Positions 9,915 through 18,605 of a DNA stretch of 64,000 bases are shown here, in pieces. This DNA comes from Nannocystis punicea. Its GTDB lineage: Bacteria > Myxococcota_A > Polyangia > Nannocystales > Nannocystaceae. A model generated the notes under the pieces. The model did not search any database, was not told where the DNA came from, and saw only the letters and a program-made list of their open reading frames with translations. The stretch's first letter is position 1. Each line of letters opens with the position of its first letter. The stretch is taken from contig NZ_CP114040.1 of assembly GCF_026965555.1 (NCBI RefSeq), forward strand, positions 11,548,001 to 11,612,000, given 5' to 3'. A program made the translations under genes and the position numbers.

Positions 9915-11336
9915 ATGAACCCGCAGGAAGAGCCGCGAGTCACTCGCTTCTGGCCATTCATGTTCGCCCTGTTCGTCGGGTCGTTCATGTCGGTGCTGAG
10001 CTCGAGCACGATCACCATCGCCATCCCCGAGCTGCAGCGGTACTTCGGCGCCGAGCTCTCGCTGCTGCAGTGGACCCTCACCGGCTTCATGCTCGCCATG
10101 GGCACCAGCGCGCCGCTCACCGGCTACCTGGGGGGCCGCTTCAGCTTCAAGTCGCTGTACGTCGCCAGCCTGGTCGGCTTCACCCTGGCGTCCGTGCTGT
10201 GCGGCATGGCCTGGGACTCGTACTCTCTGGTGGCCTTCCGGTTCCTCCAGGGCGCGTTCAGCGGCGCCATCATGCCGGTGACCATGACGCTCATCTACCA
10301 GCTCCTGCCCCGGGAGCGGCAGGCGCTGGCGGCCAGCTTGTGGAGCCTCTCGGCCAGCCTGGCGCCCGCGTTCGGGCCGACCTTCGCCGGCTGGCTCATC
10401 ACCCTCGGCGACTGGCGGTGGCTCTTCTTCATCAACGTGCCGCTCGGCGTCCTCGCCGTCGCGTTGGCCGGGCGGACCATCCCCTTCTACCGCCTGCAGG
10501 TCCCGAAGGCCTTCGACCTGCCCGGGCTGCTCACGGTCATCACCGGCACCCTGTCGCTCCTGATCGCCCTGAGCCAGGGGAGAGACTGGGGCTGGACGCA
10601 CGCCAGCACCCTGTCCCTGCTCGTCCTCGGGACGCTGTCGCTGATCGCCTTCGTCGTCCGGGAGCTGAGGTCCCGCCATCCGCTGCTCGACCTGCGCGTG
10701 CTGGCGAACCGCCGCTATCTGGTCACCCTGATCGTCGCGATCATCATCACGATCAGCCTGTACTCGGGCGCCTTCCTCGTGCCGGTGTTCCTGCAGACGA
10801 TCCAGGGCGTCACCCCGCTCGAGACCGGCCTCGTCCTGCTGCCGGCGTCGCTGGCCATGGCGCTGCTGATGCCCGCGGTCGGGCGCATGTACGGCTCGAT
10901 CGGGCCGCGCGTCCTGATGACGACCGGCGTCCTGATGATCGCGGGCGGCACGTACGCCCTGAGCCGCCTGACGCCGGAGATCTCCCAGACCTACGTGCTG
11001 GCGTGGATGCTGGTGCGCAACGTCGGGATCTCGCTGTCGATGATGCCGGCCAGCAACGCGGGGATGGAGGAGATCCCCCGCGAGCTGATGGGCCACGCGT
11101 CTTCGATCAGCAACTGGCTGCGCAACGTGTTCGGGGCGTTCTCGATCGCCATCTTCACCTCGCTCCTGGCCGTCTTCTCGAGCCACGAGGCCGAGGCGCT
11201 CGTGCAGCAGGGGGTGACGGAGCGCGGCGCCGTCGAAAAGCTCTCGCTGGTGGCCGGCATCAACGACGTCTACCTGGTCGCCACGCTGGTCGCCCTGGTC
11301 GCAGTGCCGCTCGGCCTGCAGATCCGCAAGAGATGA
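9915..11336 (+). CDS. MFS exporter, DHA2 (EmrB/QacA-like) family
   Basis: A 473-residue polytopic membrane protein of the drug:H+ antiporter DHA2 family. The start ATG is followed by a short hydrophilic segment and then the first membrane helix. A motif-A-like loop, GYLGGRFSFK, sits near residue 70 after helix 2. A motif-C-like APAFGPTFAGW is near residue 153. The length is a little below the usual 500 or so for 14-helix members, so one or two helices may be short or missing. The gene lies 286 bp downstream of the NRPS-PKS on the same strand. This suggests, but does not prove, that it exports the assembly-line product or gives self-resistance. The acidic residue usually found in helix 1 of EmrB-type pumps is replaced by Ser/Thr (SSSTITIAIPEL). 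The family call is firm; the substrate is inferred only from position. Confidence 0.9.
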   Translation: MNPQEEPRVTRFWPFMFALFVGSFMSVLSSSTITIAIPELQRYFGAELSLLQWTLTGFMLAMGTSAPLTGYLGGRFSFKSLYVASLVGFTLASVLCGMAWDSYSLVAFRFLQGAFSGAIMPVTMTLIYQLLPRERQALAASLWSLSASLAPAFGPTFAGWLITLGDWRWLFFINVPLGVLAVALAGRTIPFYRLQVPKAFDLPGLLTVITGTLSLLIALSQGRDWGWTHASTLSLLVLGTLSLIAFVVRELRSRHPLLDLRVLANRRYLVTLIVAIIITISLYSGAFLVPVFLQTIQGVTPLETGLVLLPASLAMALLMPAVGRMYGSIGPRVLMTTGVLMIAGGTYALSRLTPEISQTYVLAWMLVRNVGISLSMMPASNAGMEEIPRELMGHASSISNWLRNVFGAFSIAIFTSLLAVFSSHEAEALVQQGVTERGAVEKLSLVAGINDVYLVATLVALVAVPLGLQIRKR

Positions 11337-11455
11337 TCGTACGACAGGATCATCGCCGTCACCTCGAACCACCGAGTGCCATGATTCCAGCGAGCCACGT
11401 CCATCATGGGAGCGCTCGAGTGTCCGGGAGCGGGTCCGGACGGGAGGCCCTGCCA

Positions 11456-12778
11456 GTGAGGGCCCAGGCACGTCCGCGGGGGCCGAGAGGCAGCATCGCG
11501 CTCGCGCTGGGGCTCGCCTCCTGTACTCCGGCCCCGGGCGGTGGCGATGGCGGCAGCGAGACGGGCTCCTCGCATTCGACGGAGGGCACCGCCACGAGCG
11601 GCTCGCCGACCAGCGGCCCCGTCACGGACACCACGCCGACCACCACCGGCGGTACGTCGTCAGGGAGCACGAGCACGAGCCACTCGAGCTCGGAGAGCAG
11701 CGGCAGTTCTGGCGCCTCGTCTCCGTGCGGCCCGCCGTGTGACAACCCGTGGAAGCTCGACCACTGGCTGGAGCTCGACGAGACCGCCGATTTCTCCCAG
11801 TACGCGTGCCTGACGGAGGTCGACAGGCTCTACCTGACCGGCGACATCCCCCCGGACGAGCTGGCGGTGTTCGCCAACTTGCGCCGGGTTCACGGCAACG
11901 TGCGGCTCAGCGGAATCACCGCGCTCGAAAGCCTCGACTCGTTCGCGTGCCTGCAAAGCGTCTCCACCCTGGAGATCTCCGACACGCCCGCCCTGACCGA
12001 TATCTCCGGCCTCGGCGAGCTCCGGACTGCGCTCGAGATCACCGTACGTCGCGCCGGCATCACCACCCTCCCCACCTTCGCGGCTGATTTCGGCGGGCTT
12101 CGTGCCGTCACGCTGGAGGAGAACCCGGCGCTCGCGGACATCGACGGCCTCGCCGCCTGGGGTACTTTGCCGGACTTTCACATCACTGTGCGTCTCGCCG
12201 AGGATCCCGCGCTGACGAGCATCGCGCCGCTCGCGGGTCTGCTGGCGCAACCACGGACCGGCCGTATCGTCGTGGAGCTGCGCAGTCTCCACGCGCTCAC
12301 CTCGCTCGCGGGCCTCGAGCCCATGGCAGATCCCGACCAGGACGCCTATTCGTTGGAGCTCGAAGATCTGCCGCTCATCCCCGATCTCCAGCCGCTCTCA
12401 CAGCTCACCTCGCTCGTCGGCCTCACGCTCGCCGGAATGCCTCAGCTCGCATCGCTCGCCGATCTCGGCGGGCTCGAGGCCGCCACCTATGTGCGTATCG
12501 GCGATTGCATGGACATACCGCCGAAAGTGGGCGGCATGGACGGCCTGACGAGCCTCGCCGGCCTCGACAGCTTGGCGGACGTCTCCAGTCTCACCCTCGC
12601 CGGCAATCAGAACCTCGACTCCCTGGCCGGCGCTCCGCTGATCAAGGCGCTGAACGTGCTCACGGCGGGGGGGAACCCGGCCCTGACACAGGCCACCTTC
12701 GATGATTTCCTCGCGCAGCTCACGGTCGAGCCCGCGTCCTGCCTCGGGACCCTCGATAATTGCGGGTGTGAAAATTAG
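11456..12778 (+). CDS. Lipoprotein with Ser/Thr-rich linker and leucine-rich-repeat-like domain
   Basis: I place the start at the GTG at 11456 because GGGAGG lies 8 bases upstream and the product then begins with a basic N-terminus, a hydrophobic stretch and the lipobox LAS-C. An in-frame ATG at 11381 would hide this signal. The mature protein is predicted to be an envelope lipoprotein of about 418 residues. Residues 35-95 are a Ser/Thr/Gly-rich linker (repeats of TTT, SGS, SES). After a CGPPC pair come irregular leucine-rich repeats, with segments such as LTDISGLGEL and LASLADLGGL, resembling receptor-L or LRR domains. A C-terminal CLGTLDNCGC closes the protein. This architecture is common in myxobacterial surface lipoproteins. 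The ligand and role are unknown. The gene starts 119 bp after the exporter, but nothing links it to the biosynthetic cluster. Confidence 0.8.
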   Translation: MRAQARPRGPRGSIALALGLASCTPAPGGGDGGSETGSSHSTEGTATSGSPTSGPVTDTTPTTTGGTSSGSTSTSHSSSESSGSSGASSPCGPPCDNPWKLDHWLELDETADFSQYACLTEVDRLYLTGDIPPDELAVFANLRRVHGNVRLSGITALESLDSFACLQSVSTLEISDTPALTDISGLGELRTALEITVRRAGITTLPTFAADFGGLRAVTLEENPALADIDGLAAWGTLPDFHITVRLAEDPALTSIAPLAGLLAQPRTGRIVVELRSLHALTSLAGLEPMADPDQDAYSLELEDLPLIPDLQPLSQLTSLVGLTLAGMPQLASLADLGGLEAATYVRIGDCMDIPPKVGGMDGLTSLAGLDSLADVSSLTLAGNQNLDSLAGAPLIKALNVLTAGGNPALTQATFDDFLAQLTVEPASCLGTLDNCGCEN

Positions 12779-13204
12779 CGGTCCTGCCCGCCGAGCAATC
12801 CCGACACTCGGCTGGCAGCCGGCTCTGTGCAGTCCCGCGACGCGCGACCTGCGCACTGCCGACGTGAACCGTCTTCGCCATTCGCCTCCTGTCCGGCTCG
12901 GACGGGTTCGCTCACGCAGTGCCTGCGCATTGTGCGCCCACGCAGGGCGGCGCGCGCGCTCTATCACCCGTCGATGTCCCCGCCTCGCGGAGCGCCGACG
13001 CCTCCGCGGTCCTCGCCCGAAACCGCGGGCGCGGCGCGGAGAAAAACAAAATAAAACCGAAGTGTTCCCATCGACCCGGGCTCCGGTCCAGCCCGAACGC
13101 CCGAACCTCGCCCGGACCCGCCGAGTCCCATGCGCGAAAACACGCATCGACGCCTTTCCACCATCTCGGGGCCCCCGTGTGGTAAGGGGGCGCAGCAGCA
13201 CGCG
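12779..13204. other. Intergenic region without a recognised gene
   Basis: The 426 bases between the LRR-like lipoprotein and pcnB contain only GC-driven open frames with no recognisable protein. A purine-rich, A-rich patch at 13040-13055 breaks the GC-rich background and could lie near the pcnB promoter, but I cannot assign -35 and -10 boxes. Confidence 0.4.
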
Positions 13205-14551
13205 ATGCCCGAAGTGAAGGCAAGCAGCCCCTCCGTCCCGACGCCGCCGCGCCTTCAGGGGGCCATCTCGATCCGGGATGTCGACCCGGACGCGCTCAAG
13301 GTCGTCCGCAAGCTGGTCGCCGGGGGCCACGAGGCCTACCTGGTGGGCGGTTGCGTGCGCGACCTGTTCCTCAAGCGGAGGCCGAAGGACTTCGACGTGG
13401 CGACCAGCGCCACCCCGGAGACCATCCGCAAGGCGTTCCGCAACTGCCGGATCATCGGCCGCCGCTTCAAGCTCGCGCACGTGTTCTTCGGCCCGAAGAT
13501 CATCGAGACGAGCACCTTCCGCACCACCCCGATCACGGCCGAGGACGACCCGCTGATCACCCACGACAACGAGTGGGGCACGGTCGAGGACGACGCGCGG
13601 CGGCGCGACTTCACCATCAACGGCCTCTTCTACGACACCGACGCCGACGCCATCGTCGACTTCGTCGACGGCCTGGCCGACCTCGAGCGCGGCGTCATCC
13701 GCACGATCGGCGACCCGCTGCTGCGGTTCCAGGAGGACCCGGTGCGGATGCTCCGCGCGATCAAGTTCGCCGCGCGGCTCGACTTCACCATCGAGGAGGC
13801 CACCTGGCGGGCCCTGCTCGACACCGTCAACCACATCGGCAAGTGCTCGCGCGCCCGCGTGCTCGAGGAGATCTACAAGCTCCTGCGCGGCGGGGCGGCG
13901 CGGCGCAGCTTCGAGCTGTTGCTCGAGTCGCGGCTGATGACGGAGCTGATGCCGAGCTACGTCGACCTCTACCGCAAGCTGAGCCCCAGCGGCCTGTCCG
14001 GGCCGGCCAGCAAGACGAAGGCGGGCGAGCCCTCGCGGGTGATGTGGAACCTGCTCGAGGCGCTCGACGAGTACACCAGCGCCACCAGCCAGGTCGCCAG
14101 CAACGGCGTCCTCCTGGCGGTGCTGTTCGCCCCGCTGCTCGACGAGCAGTGGCACACCGCCAGCCGGCAGGGCCTCGACCGCCTGATCGACGACCTCATG
14201 GGTCCGGTCTGCGTCAGCCTCGGCGTCGCCCGCCGCGACCGCGAGCTGGCGCGGCAGATCCTCATGGCCCACCGGCGCATGGTCGAGTCGCTGAGCCGCA
14301 AGAAGCGGCGGCCCTCGCTGGTCCAGCGGCAGTACTTCCACGAAGCGCTGGTCTTCCTCGGCCTCACCGTCAAGGCCCGCGGCGGCGACGGCAGCGAGCT
14401 CGGCCACTGGCAGCGCCTCGCCGCGGTCACCCAGCCGCTGCGCATCGAGTCCGAGGGCGACTTCGACGGCGGCCCGCGGCGCAAGCGGCGGCGACGCACG
14501 CGCAACGGCTCCGACGGCCGTCGTCACTCCGCCGAGTCGGGCTCGCCGTGA
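13205..14551 (+). CDS. pcnB: Poly(A) polymerase I-like nucleotidyltransferase PcnB
   Basis: Predicted to add poly(A) tails to RNA 3' ends and so promote decay. The nucleotidyltransferase core is clear: LVGGCVRDLFL followed by KDFDVATSA supplies the G-and-DxD metal-binding arrangement (about residues 43-65). The stretch IIGRRFKLAHVFF is typical of bacterial poly(A) polymerases rather than CCA-adding enzymes. RRRDFTINGLFYD follows, then the RNA-binding region with VRMLRAIKFAARLDF. The C-terminus is a very basic tail (RRKRRRRTR), usual in PcnB. At 448 residues from the ATG at 13205 the length fits the family. An upstream in-frame ATG at 13130 would add 25 unsupported residues, and AAGGGGG lies before 13205. 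The stop overlaps the GTG start of the next gene by four bases, indicating translational coupling. Confidence 0.93.
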   Translation: MPEVKASSPSVPTPPRLQGAISIRDVDPDALKVVRKLVAGGHEAYLVGGCVRDLFLKRRPKDFDVATSATPETIRKAFRNCRIIGRRFKLAHVFFGPKIIETSTFRTTPITAEDDPLITHDNEWGTVEDDARRRDFTINGLFYDTDADAIVDFVDGLADLERGVIRTIGDPLLRFQEDPVRMLRAIKFAARLDFTIEEATWRALLDTVNHIGKCSRARVLEEIYKLLRGGAARRSFELLLESRLMTELMPSYVDLYRKLSPSGLSGPASKTKAGEPSRVMWNLLEALDEYTSATSQVASNGVLLAVLFAPLLDEQWHTASRQGLDRLIDDLMGPVCVSLGVARRDRELARQILMAHRRMVESLSRKKRRPSLVQRQYFHEALVFLGLTVKARGGDGSELGHWQRLAAVTQPLRIESEGDFDGGPRRKRRRRTRNGSDGRRHSAESGSP

Positions 14552-15408
14552 CGCGCCGCGGCAAGGGCCCCCTCGACCCCGAGGCCCTGCTGCGACTGGG
14601 CACCAGCGAGCACTACGAAGACCCCGAGCTGTACGACTTCGAGTACCGCGACCACCGCCACGACGTCGCCTGGTACCGCGGCCTCGCGCGCGACCGCGGC
14701 CTGCGCCAGCGGGTCGTCGAGCTCGGCGCCGGCACCGGGCGGATCAGCCTGCCCCTGTGCCACGACGGCCACAGCGTCGTCGCGGTCGACCGCATGCCCA
14801 CCATGCTCGACCACCTGCGGCGCAAGGCCGCCGGCGCGCCGACCGACGTCGCCGCCCGCCTCGAACCTGTCCTCGGGGACATCACCGCCCTGCCGCTGCC
14901 CGACGCCAGCGCCGACCTCGTGTTCGCCCCCTTCAACGTGCTCATGCACCTGTACTCGTGGGAGGACCTGCTGCGCTGCTTCCGCGAGGCCGCGCGCGTG
15001 CTCGTGCCCGGCGGTCGGTTCGCCTTCGACGTCCTCCTGCCCGACCTCGAGTGGCTGACCTGGGACCCCGAAGAGCGCCACAGCGTCACCCACTTCACCC
15101 ACCCGCGCAGCGGCGCGGCGATGGTCTACTCGACCAATCACACCTACGACCCGCACACCCAGGTGTGCCACGTGCGGATCTACTACGACGACGCCCCGAA
15201 GCGCCCGCGCGCCTTCAAGCCGCCGCCGGAGCCGGTCCAGGTCGTCCACCTCGCGCACCGCCAGATCTTCCCCGAAGAGCTGCGCCACCTCGTCGCCGCC
15301 GCCGGCCTCACGCTCGACAGCCTCGGCGGCAACTTCCGCGGCACACGCCTCGCCCCCGGCATCGACTCCCAGTGCGGCCTCTGCACCAGGCCCTCGGGAC
15401 ATGTCTGA
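14548..15408 (+). CDS. Class I SAM-dependent methyltransferase
   Basis: A 286-residue protein starting at a GTG that overlaps the pcnB stop (GTGA), so the two are probably translated together. It carries the SAM-binding motif VELGAGTGRI near residue 57, an acidic residue in VVAVDRM ending strand 2, and motif II/III regions GDITALPLPDASADLVFAPFN and VLVPGGRFAF. This is the usual layout of a Rossmann-fold small-molecule or protein methyltransferase. The substrate cannot be told from sequence. Coupling to an RNA-tailing enzyme suggests an RNA-related target, but that is conjecture. The last codons run into a palindrome (GACATGTC at 15398-15405) directly before the TGA. A copy of the TGTCC-N4-GGACA hairpin lies inside the gene at 14868-14881, encoding part of the loop before GDIT. 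Confidence 0.85.
   Translation: MTRRGKGPLDPEALLRLGTSEHYEDPELYDFEYRDHRHDVAWYRGLARDRGLRQRVVELGAGTGRISLPLCHDGHSVVAVDRMPTMLDHLRRKAAGAPTDVAARLEPVLGDITALPLPDASADLVFAPFNVLMHLYSWEDLLRCFREAARVLVPGGRFAFDVLLPDLEWLTWDPEERHSVTHFTHPRSGAAMVYSTNHTYDPHTQVCHVRIYYDDAPKRPRAFKPPPEPVQVVHLAHRQIFPEELRHLVAAAGLTLDSLGGNFRGTRLAPGIDSQCGLCTRPSGHV
14868..14881. repeat. Dispersed hairpin TGTCC-TCGG-GGACA
   Basis: Exact copy of the 5-bp-stem, 4-base-loop inverted repeat, lying inside the methyltransferase gene. It is the first exact copy seen from the left end of the window. Confidence 0.8.
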
Positions 15409-15432
15409 ATCGACATGCTTTAAAAGACATCC
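15398..15432. repeat. AT-rich GACATG cluster at a gene end
   Basis: A perfect 8-bp palindrome GACATGTC ends three bases before the close of the methyltransferase stop codon. It is followed by a CGACATG half-site, the AT-rich TTTAAAA and then GACATCC. It resembles the clusters at 26510-26780 and 58571-58640 and may act as a terminator. Confidence 0.6.
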
Positions 15433-16274
15433 TGCGCGGCGGCGGCGGCCCTGAGGTCGGCCAGGACTCCCCCTGCAGCGCGGAGACGGGGAAGCTGCGG
15501 CATCGGGCCCCCGAGCCGGGCGGCGACGGCGACGACTTCGCGCCGGCGACCCACTGCGACGACTCGCGCGCTCGCCCGCCGGGTCGAGACTCGGGGCATG
15601 GAAGTCTCGCTGAACTCGAGCTCCGTGGTCCCACGGCGCCGCGACGGAGCTCACCGATCGTTCCGCGGCGTCCGCCAGGCAGGCGGGCGATTCCGCGGCG
15701 CATCGGCGGACTACAGCCCCCCACGGAGTCTGAGCGAGACGCTCCACGAGCGGCGCCTGGACCGCCTCGCCGCGTCCGGTCGATCAGGCGATGCCCGGGC
15801 CCCGGATCGCTTCCTTGCCGGTGGCCTTTCGTCGACGCAAGTCTCGAAGGATGCCCGGTACGGTGGCCGGCGGAGATCCTCGCGCAGGTCGCGAGCGCGA
15901 CCGCGACGAGCGCCCCCTGCAGCACAGGGCTCGCGCCCCTCGAAGGATCCTCGGTACGGTGGCCGGTGGAGATCCTCGCTCAGGTCGCAAGCGCGACCGC
16001 GACGAGCGCCCCCTGCAGCACAGGGTTCGCGCCCCTCGGCTCGGTAAGCCTCGAAAGATCCTCGGTACGGTGGCCGGCGGAGGTCTTCGCGCAGGTCCCT
16101 CGGCTCGAAGGATCCTCGGTACGGTGGCCGGCGGAGGTCTTCGCGCGGTTCGCTAGCGCGACCGCGACGAGCGCCCGTGCGGCGCAGGGCTCGCGCGTCC
16201 GAGCTCGTCGTGCGAGCTTCGTCTGCGCCGCGCGCCCTGCCCTCGCTTCCGCCACCCTCCTCGTCCGTGAGCCC
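15409..16274. other. Intergenic region dominated by repeats
   Basis: No supported gene lies between the methyltransferase and the DUF99 gene. The first part is low-complexity GC-rich sequence; the second part is the tandem repeat tract described separately. Open frames crossing it translate to Arg/Pro/Ala-rich strings and are not credible. Confidence 0.5.
15844..16200 (+). repeat. Imperfect tandem repeat, about 96-bp unit, four copies
   Basis: Units begin with TCGAAGGAT or TCGAAAGAT at 15844, 15940, 16051 and 16105, each followed by CGGTACGGTGGCCGG and a Gly/Arg-type GC-rich tail. The first two units are almost identical (period 96). The third is offset by 15 extra bases, and the third-to-fourth spacing is only 54, so that unit is shortened. 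The unit has no obvious open frame or tRNA-like fold. It lies just upstream of the DUF99 gene. Confidence 0.75.
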
Positions 16275-16844
16275 ATGACCTCGGTCCGTCGCCTCTCGAA
16301 CTTGCTCGGCGTCGACGACGCTCCGTTCGCGCGCGAGCACCGTGGCGACGTCGCTATCATCGGCACCATCTGCACCTCCGGTCGGCTGGACGGCGTCCTG
16401 CGGGGCAAGGTCCGCCGCGACGGCGCCGACGCGGCGCGGCGGATCGCCGCCATGCTGCTGGGCTCGCCGTTCGCCGAGGCGGTCCAGGCCGTGGTCCTGC
16501 AGGGCATCGCGCTCGCCGGCTTCAACGTCGTCGACCTCGACGAGCTGCACGAGGCGATCGCCCGCCCGATCCTGGTCGTCGCGCGTCGTCCGCCCGACCT
16601 CGTGAAGATCCGCGCCGCCCTCGAGCGCCTCCCCGGCGGCGCCCGCAAGTGGAAGCTGATCCAGCGCGCCGGCGCGATGGAGCCGCTGGCCGGCGTATGG
16701 GTCCAGCGCAAGGGCCTCGCCGTCGCCGAGGCCGCGCTGTTGCTCGAGCGCGGCCGCGTTCACGGGGCGCTGCCCGAGCCGCTGCGTCTGGCTCACCTGA
16801 TCGCCGGCGCTTTCGGGCGCGGGTACAGCAAGGGCCGCGCCTGA
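16275..16844 (+). CDS. DUF99 family protein (endonuclease V-like fold)
   Basis: A 189-residue protein. The start MTSVRRLSNLLGVDDAPF, with HRGDVAIIGTIC and RLDGVLRGKVRRDGAD following, matches the DUF99 signature: an N-terminal GxDDAPF-like strand, RGD, and RLDGVL-x-RVxRDG. DUF99 proteins are best known from archaea and a few bacteria and have a fold related to endonuclease V. No activity is established that I can name. A second conserved block, VVLQGIALAGFNVVDLDELH, lies near residue 75. The upstream region is a tandem repeat, and 16858-16877 downstream is a hairpin that may terminate transcription. The family call is fairly firm; a nuclease role is only inferred from the fold relationship. 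Confidence 0.8.
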   Translation: MTSVRRLSNLLGVDDAPFAREHRGDVAIIGTICTSGRLDGVLRGKVRRDGADAARRIAAMLLGSPFAEAVQAVVLQGIALAGFNVVDLDELHEAIARPILVVARRPPDLVKIRAALERLPGGARKWKLIQRAGAMEPLAGVWVQRKGLAVAEAALLLERGRVHGALPEPLRLAHLIAGAFGRGYSKGRA

Positions 16845-17158
16845 ACGCCGCTTGCGGACCTGCCTGAAAGGACAGGTGCAAACATTCACTCCAGCAGCCC
16901 GCGGCGACAGTTCGCGCCGGGAAAATTCCAAGCGTCGCGCATTTCATTCGCCGCGATCCGCGTGTGTTGCGATCGCAGGTCGGAGGCCGCCCGAGTCGTT
17001 GCACCGCCACGTTCCACGAACAGCGCTGCGTGGTCGAGGCGACTCAGCGACTGCCCGAGCCGCGCGTGCGGCCTGACCTCGACGACATGTCCGAGAAGTC
17101 GACTGCGCGGATCCATGACCCTCGCAGTCGGCCCGGTCGCGGTGCTAGCCTCGAGATC
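16845..17158. other. Intergenic region with one imperfect hairpin
   Basis: An imperfect inverted repeat, ACCTG-C-CT / AG-G-ACAGGT, spans 16858-16877 just after the DUF99 stop and probably terminates that transcript. I see nothing else supportable in the remaining bases. Confidence 0.5.
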
Positions 17159-17605
17159 GTGCCGCCCAAGGTCATCTTCCTCGACATCGACGGCGTCATG
17201 AACAACCTCGGCACGCGCTCCGAGCCCGAGGGCCCCGGCATGTCCGCCTGCCTCGATCCCGACAACGTCGCGGTGCTCAACCAGATCGTGCGAGCCACGG
17301 GCGCCGTGGTCGTGCTGTCGTCGTCGTGGCGATTGACGCTACCGCTGGCCGAGCTGCGGGCCAGCTTCGCCGCGGCCGGCTGCGAGGCCCAGGTCGTCGG
17401 CATCACGCCCAACGTCGACGGCCCGCGCCGGGGCCGGGAGATCCGCGCCTGGCTCGACGCGCAGCCCGAACCCCCGACCCGCTACGTCGCCATCGACGAT
17501 CAATTCGACATGCCCGAGCTGCCGGGCCGCCTGGTCAAGACCTGCCGCGTCCACGGCCTCACCACCCGCGAGCTCCCGCAGGTCCTCGCCCAGCTCGCCG
17601 ACTGA
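17159..17605 (+). CDS. HAD-like domain protein (Swiss Army Knife RNA-repair type)
   Basis: About 148 residues from a GTG at 17159. The N-terminus VPPKVIFLDIDGVMN contains the HAD catalytic motif I, D-x-D, and VVVLSSSWR supplies motif II (Ser followed by Trp-Arg). Near the C-terminus YVAIDDQFDM supplies the acidic motif. The V-L-S-S-S-W-R signature and small size match the HAD family found in 'Swiss Army Knife' RNA repair contexts and in many phage and bacterial stand-alone proteins. The family acts as phosphatases or nucleotide kinases-phosphatases; the substrate here is unknown. An in-frame ATG at 17087 would add 24 residues with no similarity that I recognise, so I prefer the GTG, with some doubt. 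Confidence 0.7.
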   Translation: MPPKVIFLDIDGVMNNLGTRSEPEGPGMSACLDPDNVAVLNQIVRATGAVVVLSSSWRLTLPLAELRASFAAAGCEAQVVGITPNVDGPRRGREIRAWLDAQPEPPTRYVAIDDQFDMPELPGRLVKTCRVHGLTTRELPQVLAQLAD

Positions 17606-18137
17606 GCCCACACAGCGAACAATCGCCGGTTCCTGCGCGCCCCGGCGCCCGCCTCGCGCCTGCGACCTCCGCCGGTCCTCACGCGATTCGTCGCCGAGTG
17701 AGCGCCAATCGTCACAGTTCCCGCGCACCTCCGCAGGTGCTCCCTCGATTCGCGCCCGAGTGAGCGCCAATCGTCGCCGGTCCTGCGGACCTCCGCAGGT
17801 GCTCCCTCGATTCGCGACCGGATAAGCGCCAATCGCCGCAGGTCCTGCGGACCTCCGCAGTGCTCCCTCGATTCGCTACGTGTAAGCGCCAATCGCCACA
17901 GTTCCAGGGAGCCAGGCCTCGCGAGGCCCCGCGAGTGCCGGCGAGCCGAGCGAGCCGCGCCGAACCGCCCCCGCGATCGACAGGCCGTCGAGGCTCATGC
18001 GTGCGGTGTCTCCCCCATGCCTGAGCGGCATCCCCCTCGTCGACCCCCTGGCGCCCAGGACCTCGCCCGGCGCGTCCGCCTTGCGAGGTTGTTCCCGCCA
18101 CTGGTCGACGGCCGCGCCGCGCACTATCCTCCGCCGC
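17606..18137. other. Intergenic region with tandem repeats
   Basis: Apart from the roughly 62-bp repeat tract at its start I see no gene. The second half (about 17905-18137) is plain GC-rich sequence leading to the GNAT gene. Confidence 0.45.
17617..17905 (+). repeat. Tandem repeat, 60-62-bp unit, four to five copies
   Basis: The phrase AGCGCCAATCG recurs at 17701, 17763, 17825 and 17885 (spacings 62, 62, 60). Each is followed by a C/G-rich segment, ACCTCCGCAG and then GTGCTCCCTCGATTCG. A more diverged copy starts near 17617. The units are contiguous without unique spacers, so this is a minisatellite-like tract and not a CRISPR array. It follows the HAD gene directly. Confidence 0.8.
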
Positions 18138-18566
18138 ATGTTGACGTACCGCGAGGCCGAGCTGCCCGACATCCCCCGCCTGCAGGTGATCCGCGCCGCC
18201 GTCCGCGAGAACATCCTCTCGAACCCTGGCCTCGTGACCGTCCCCGACTACGAGGAGCACATCACCGGCCCCGGCAGGTCGTGGGTGTGCGAGGAGGACG
18301 GCGCCGTCCTCGGCTTCTCGTCCGCGCACCCGCAGCACCGATCGATCTGGGCCCTCTTCATCGACCCCGCCCACGAGCGCCGCGGCATCGGCCGGGCGCT
18401 GCTCGACCGCGCCGTCGAATGGTTGTGGTCGCACCCCGAGCTCGACGCCATCCAGCTCACCACCGCCGTCGGCACGCGCGCCGACCACGTCTACCGCGCG
18501 GCCGGCTGGGCCGACGTCGGCCGCTCCCGCAGCGGCGAGGTGATCTTCCGCCTCGCCCGCCCCTAG
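18138..18566 (+). CDS. GNAT family N-acetyltransferase
   Basis: A 142-residue single-domain acetyltransferase. The start ATG at 18138 gives MLTYREAELPDIPRL, the usual first strand and helix of GNAT enzymes. The acetyl-CoA-binding motif A is clear in ALFIDPAHERRGIGRALLDRAV (R/Q-x-x-G-x-G/A form, about residues 73-94). The C-terminal VYRAAGWADVGR is the typical motif B end. It probably transfers an acetyl group to a small-molecule amine or a protein N-terminus; the substrate is unknown. It stands alone between the 62-bp repeat tract and a perfect 15-bp inverted repeat. A low-complexity protein gene converges on it from the right. Confidence 0.88.
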   Translation: MLTYREAELPDIPRLQVIRAAVRENILSNPGLVTVPDYEEHITGPGRSWVCEEDGAVLGFSSAHPQHRSIWALFIDPAHERRGIGRALLDRAVEWLWSHPELDAIQLTTAVGTRADHVYRAAGWADVGRSRSGEVIFRLARP

Positions 18567-18605
18567 CCTGGCCGCGGTGTGCCCAACATCTTCTCAAGAT
18601 ATGCT

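Noticed and set aside
17617..17905. Possible CRISPR array
   Set aside because: The whole 60-62-bp unit repeats, with no unique spacers and no cas genes nearby.
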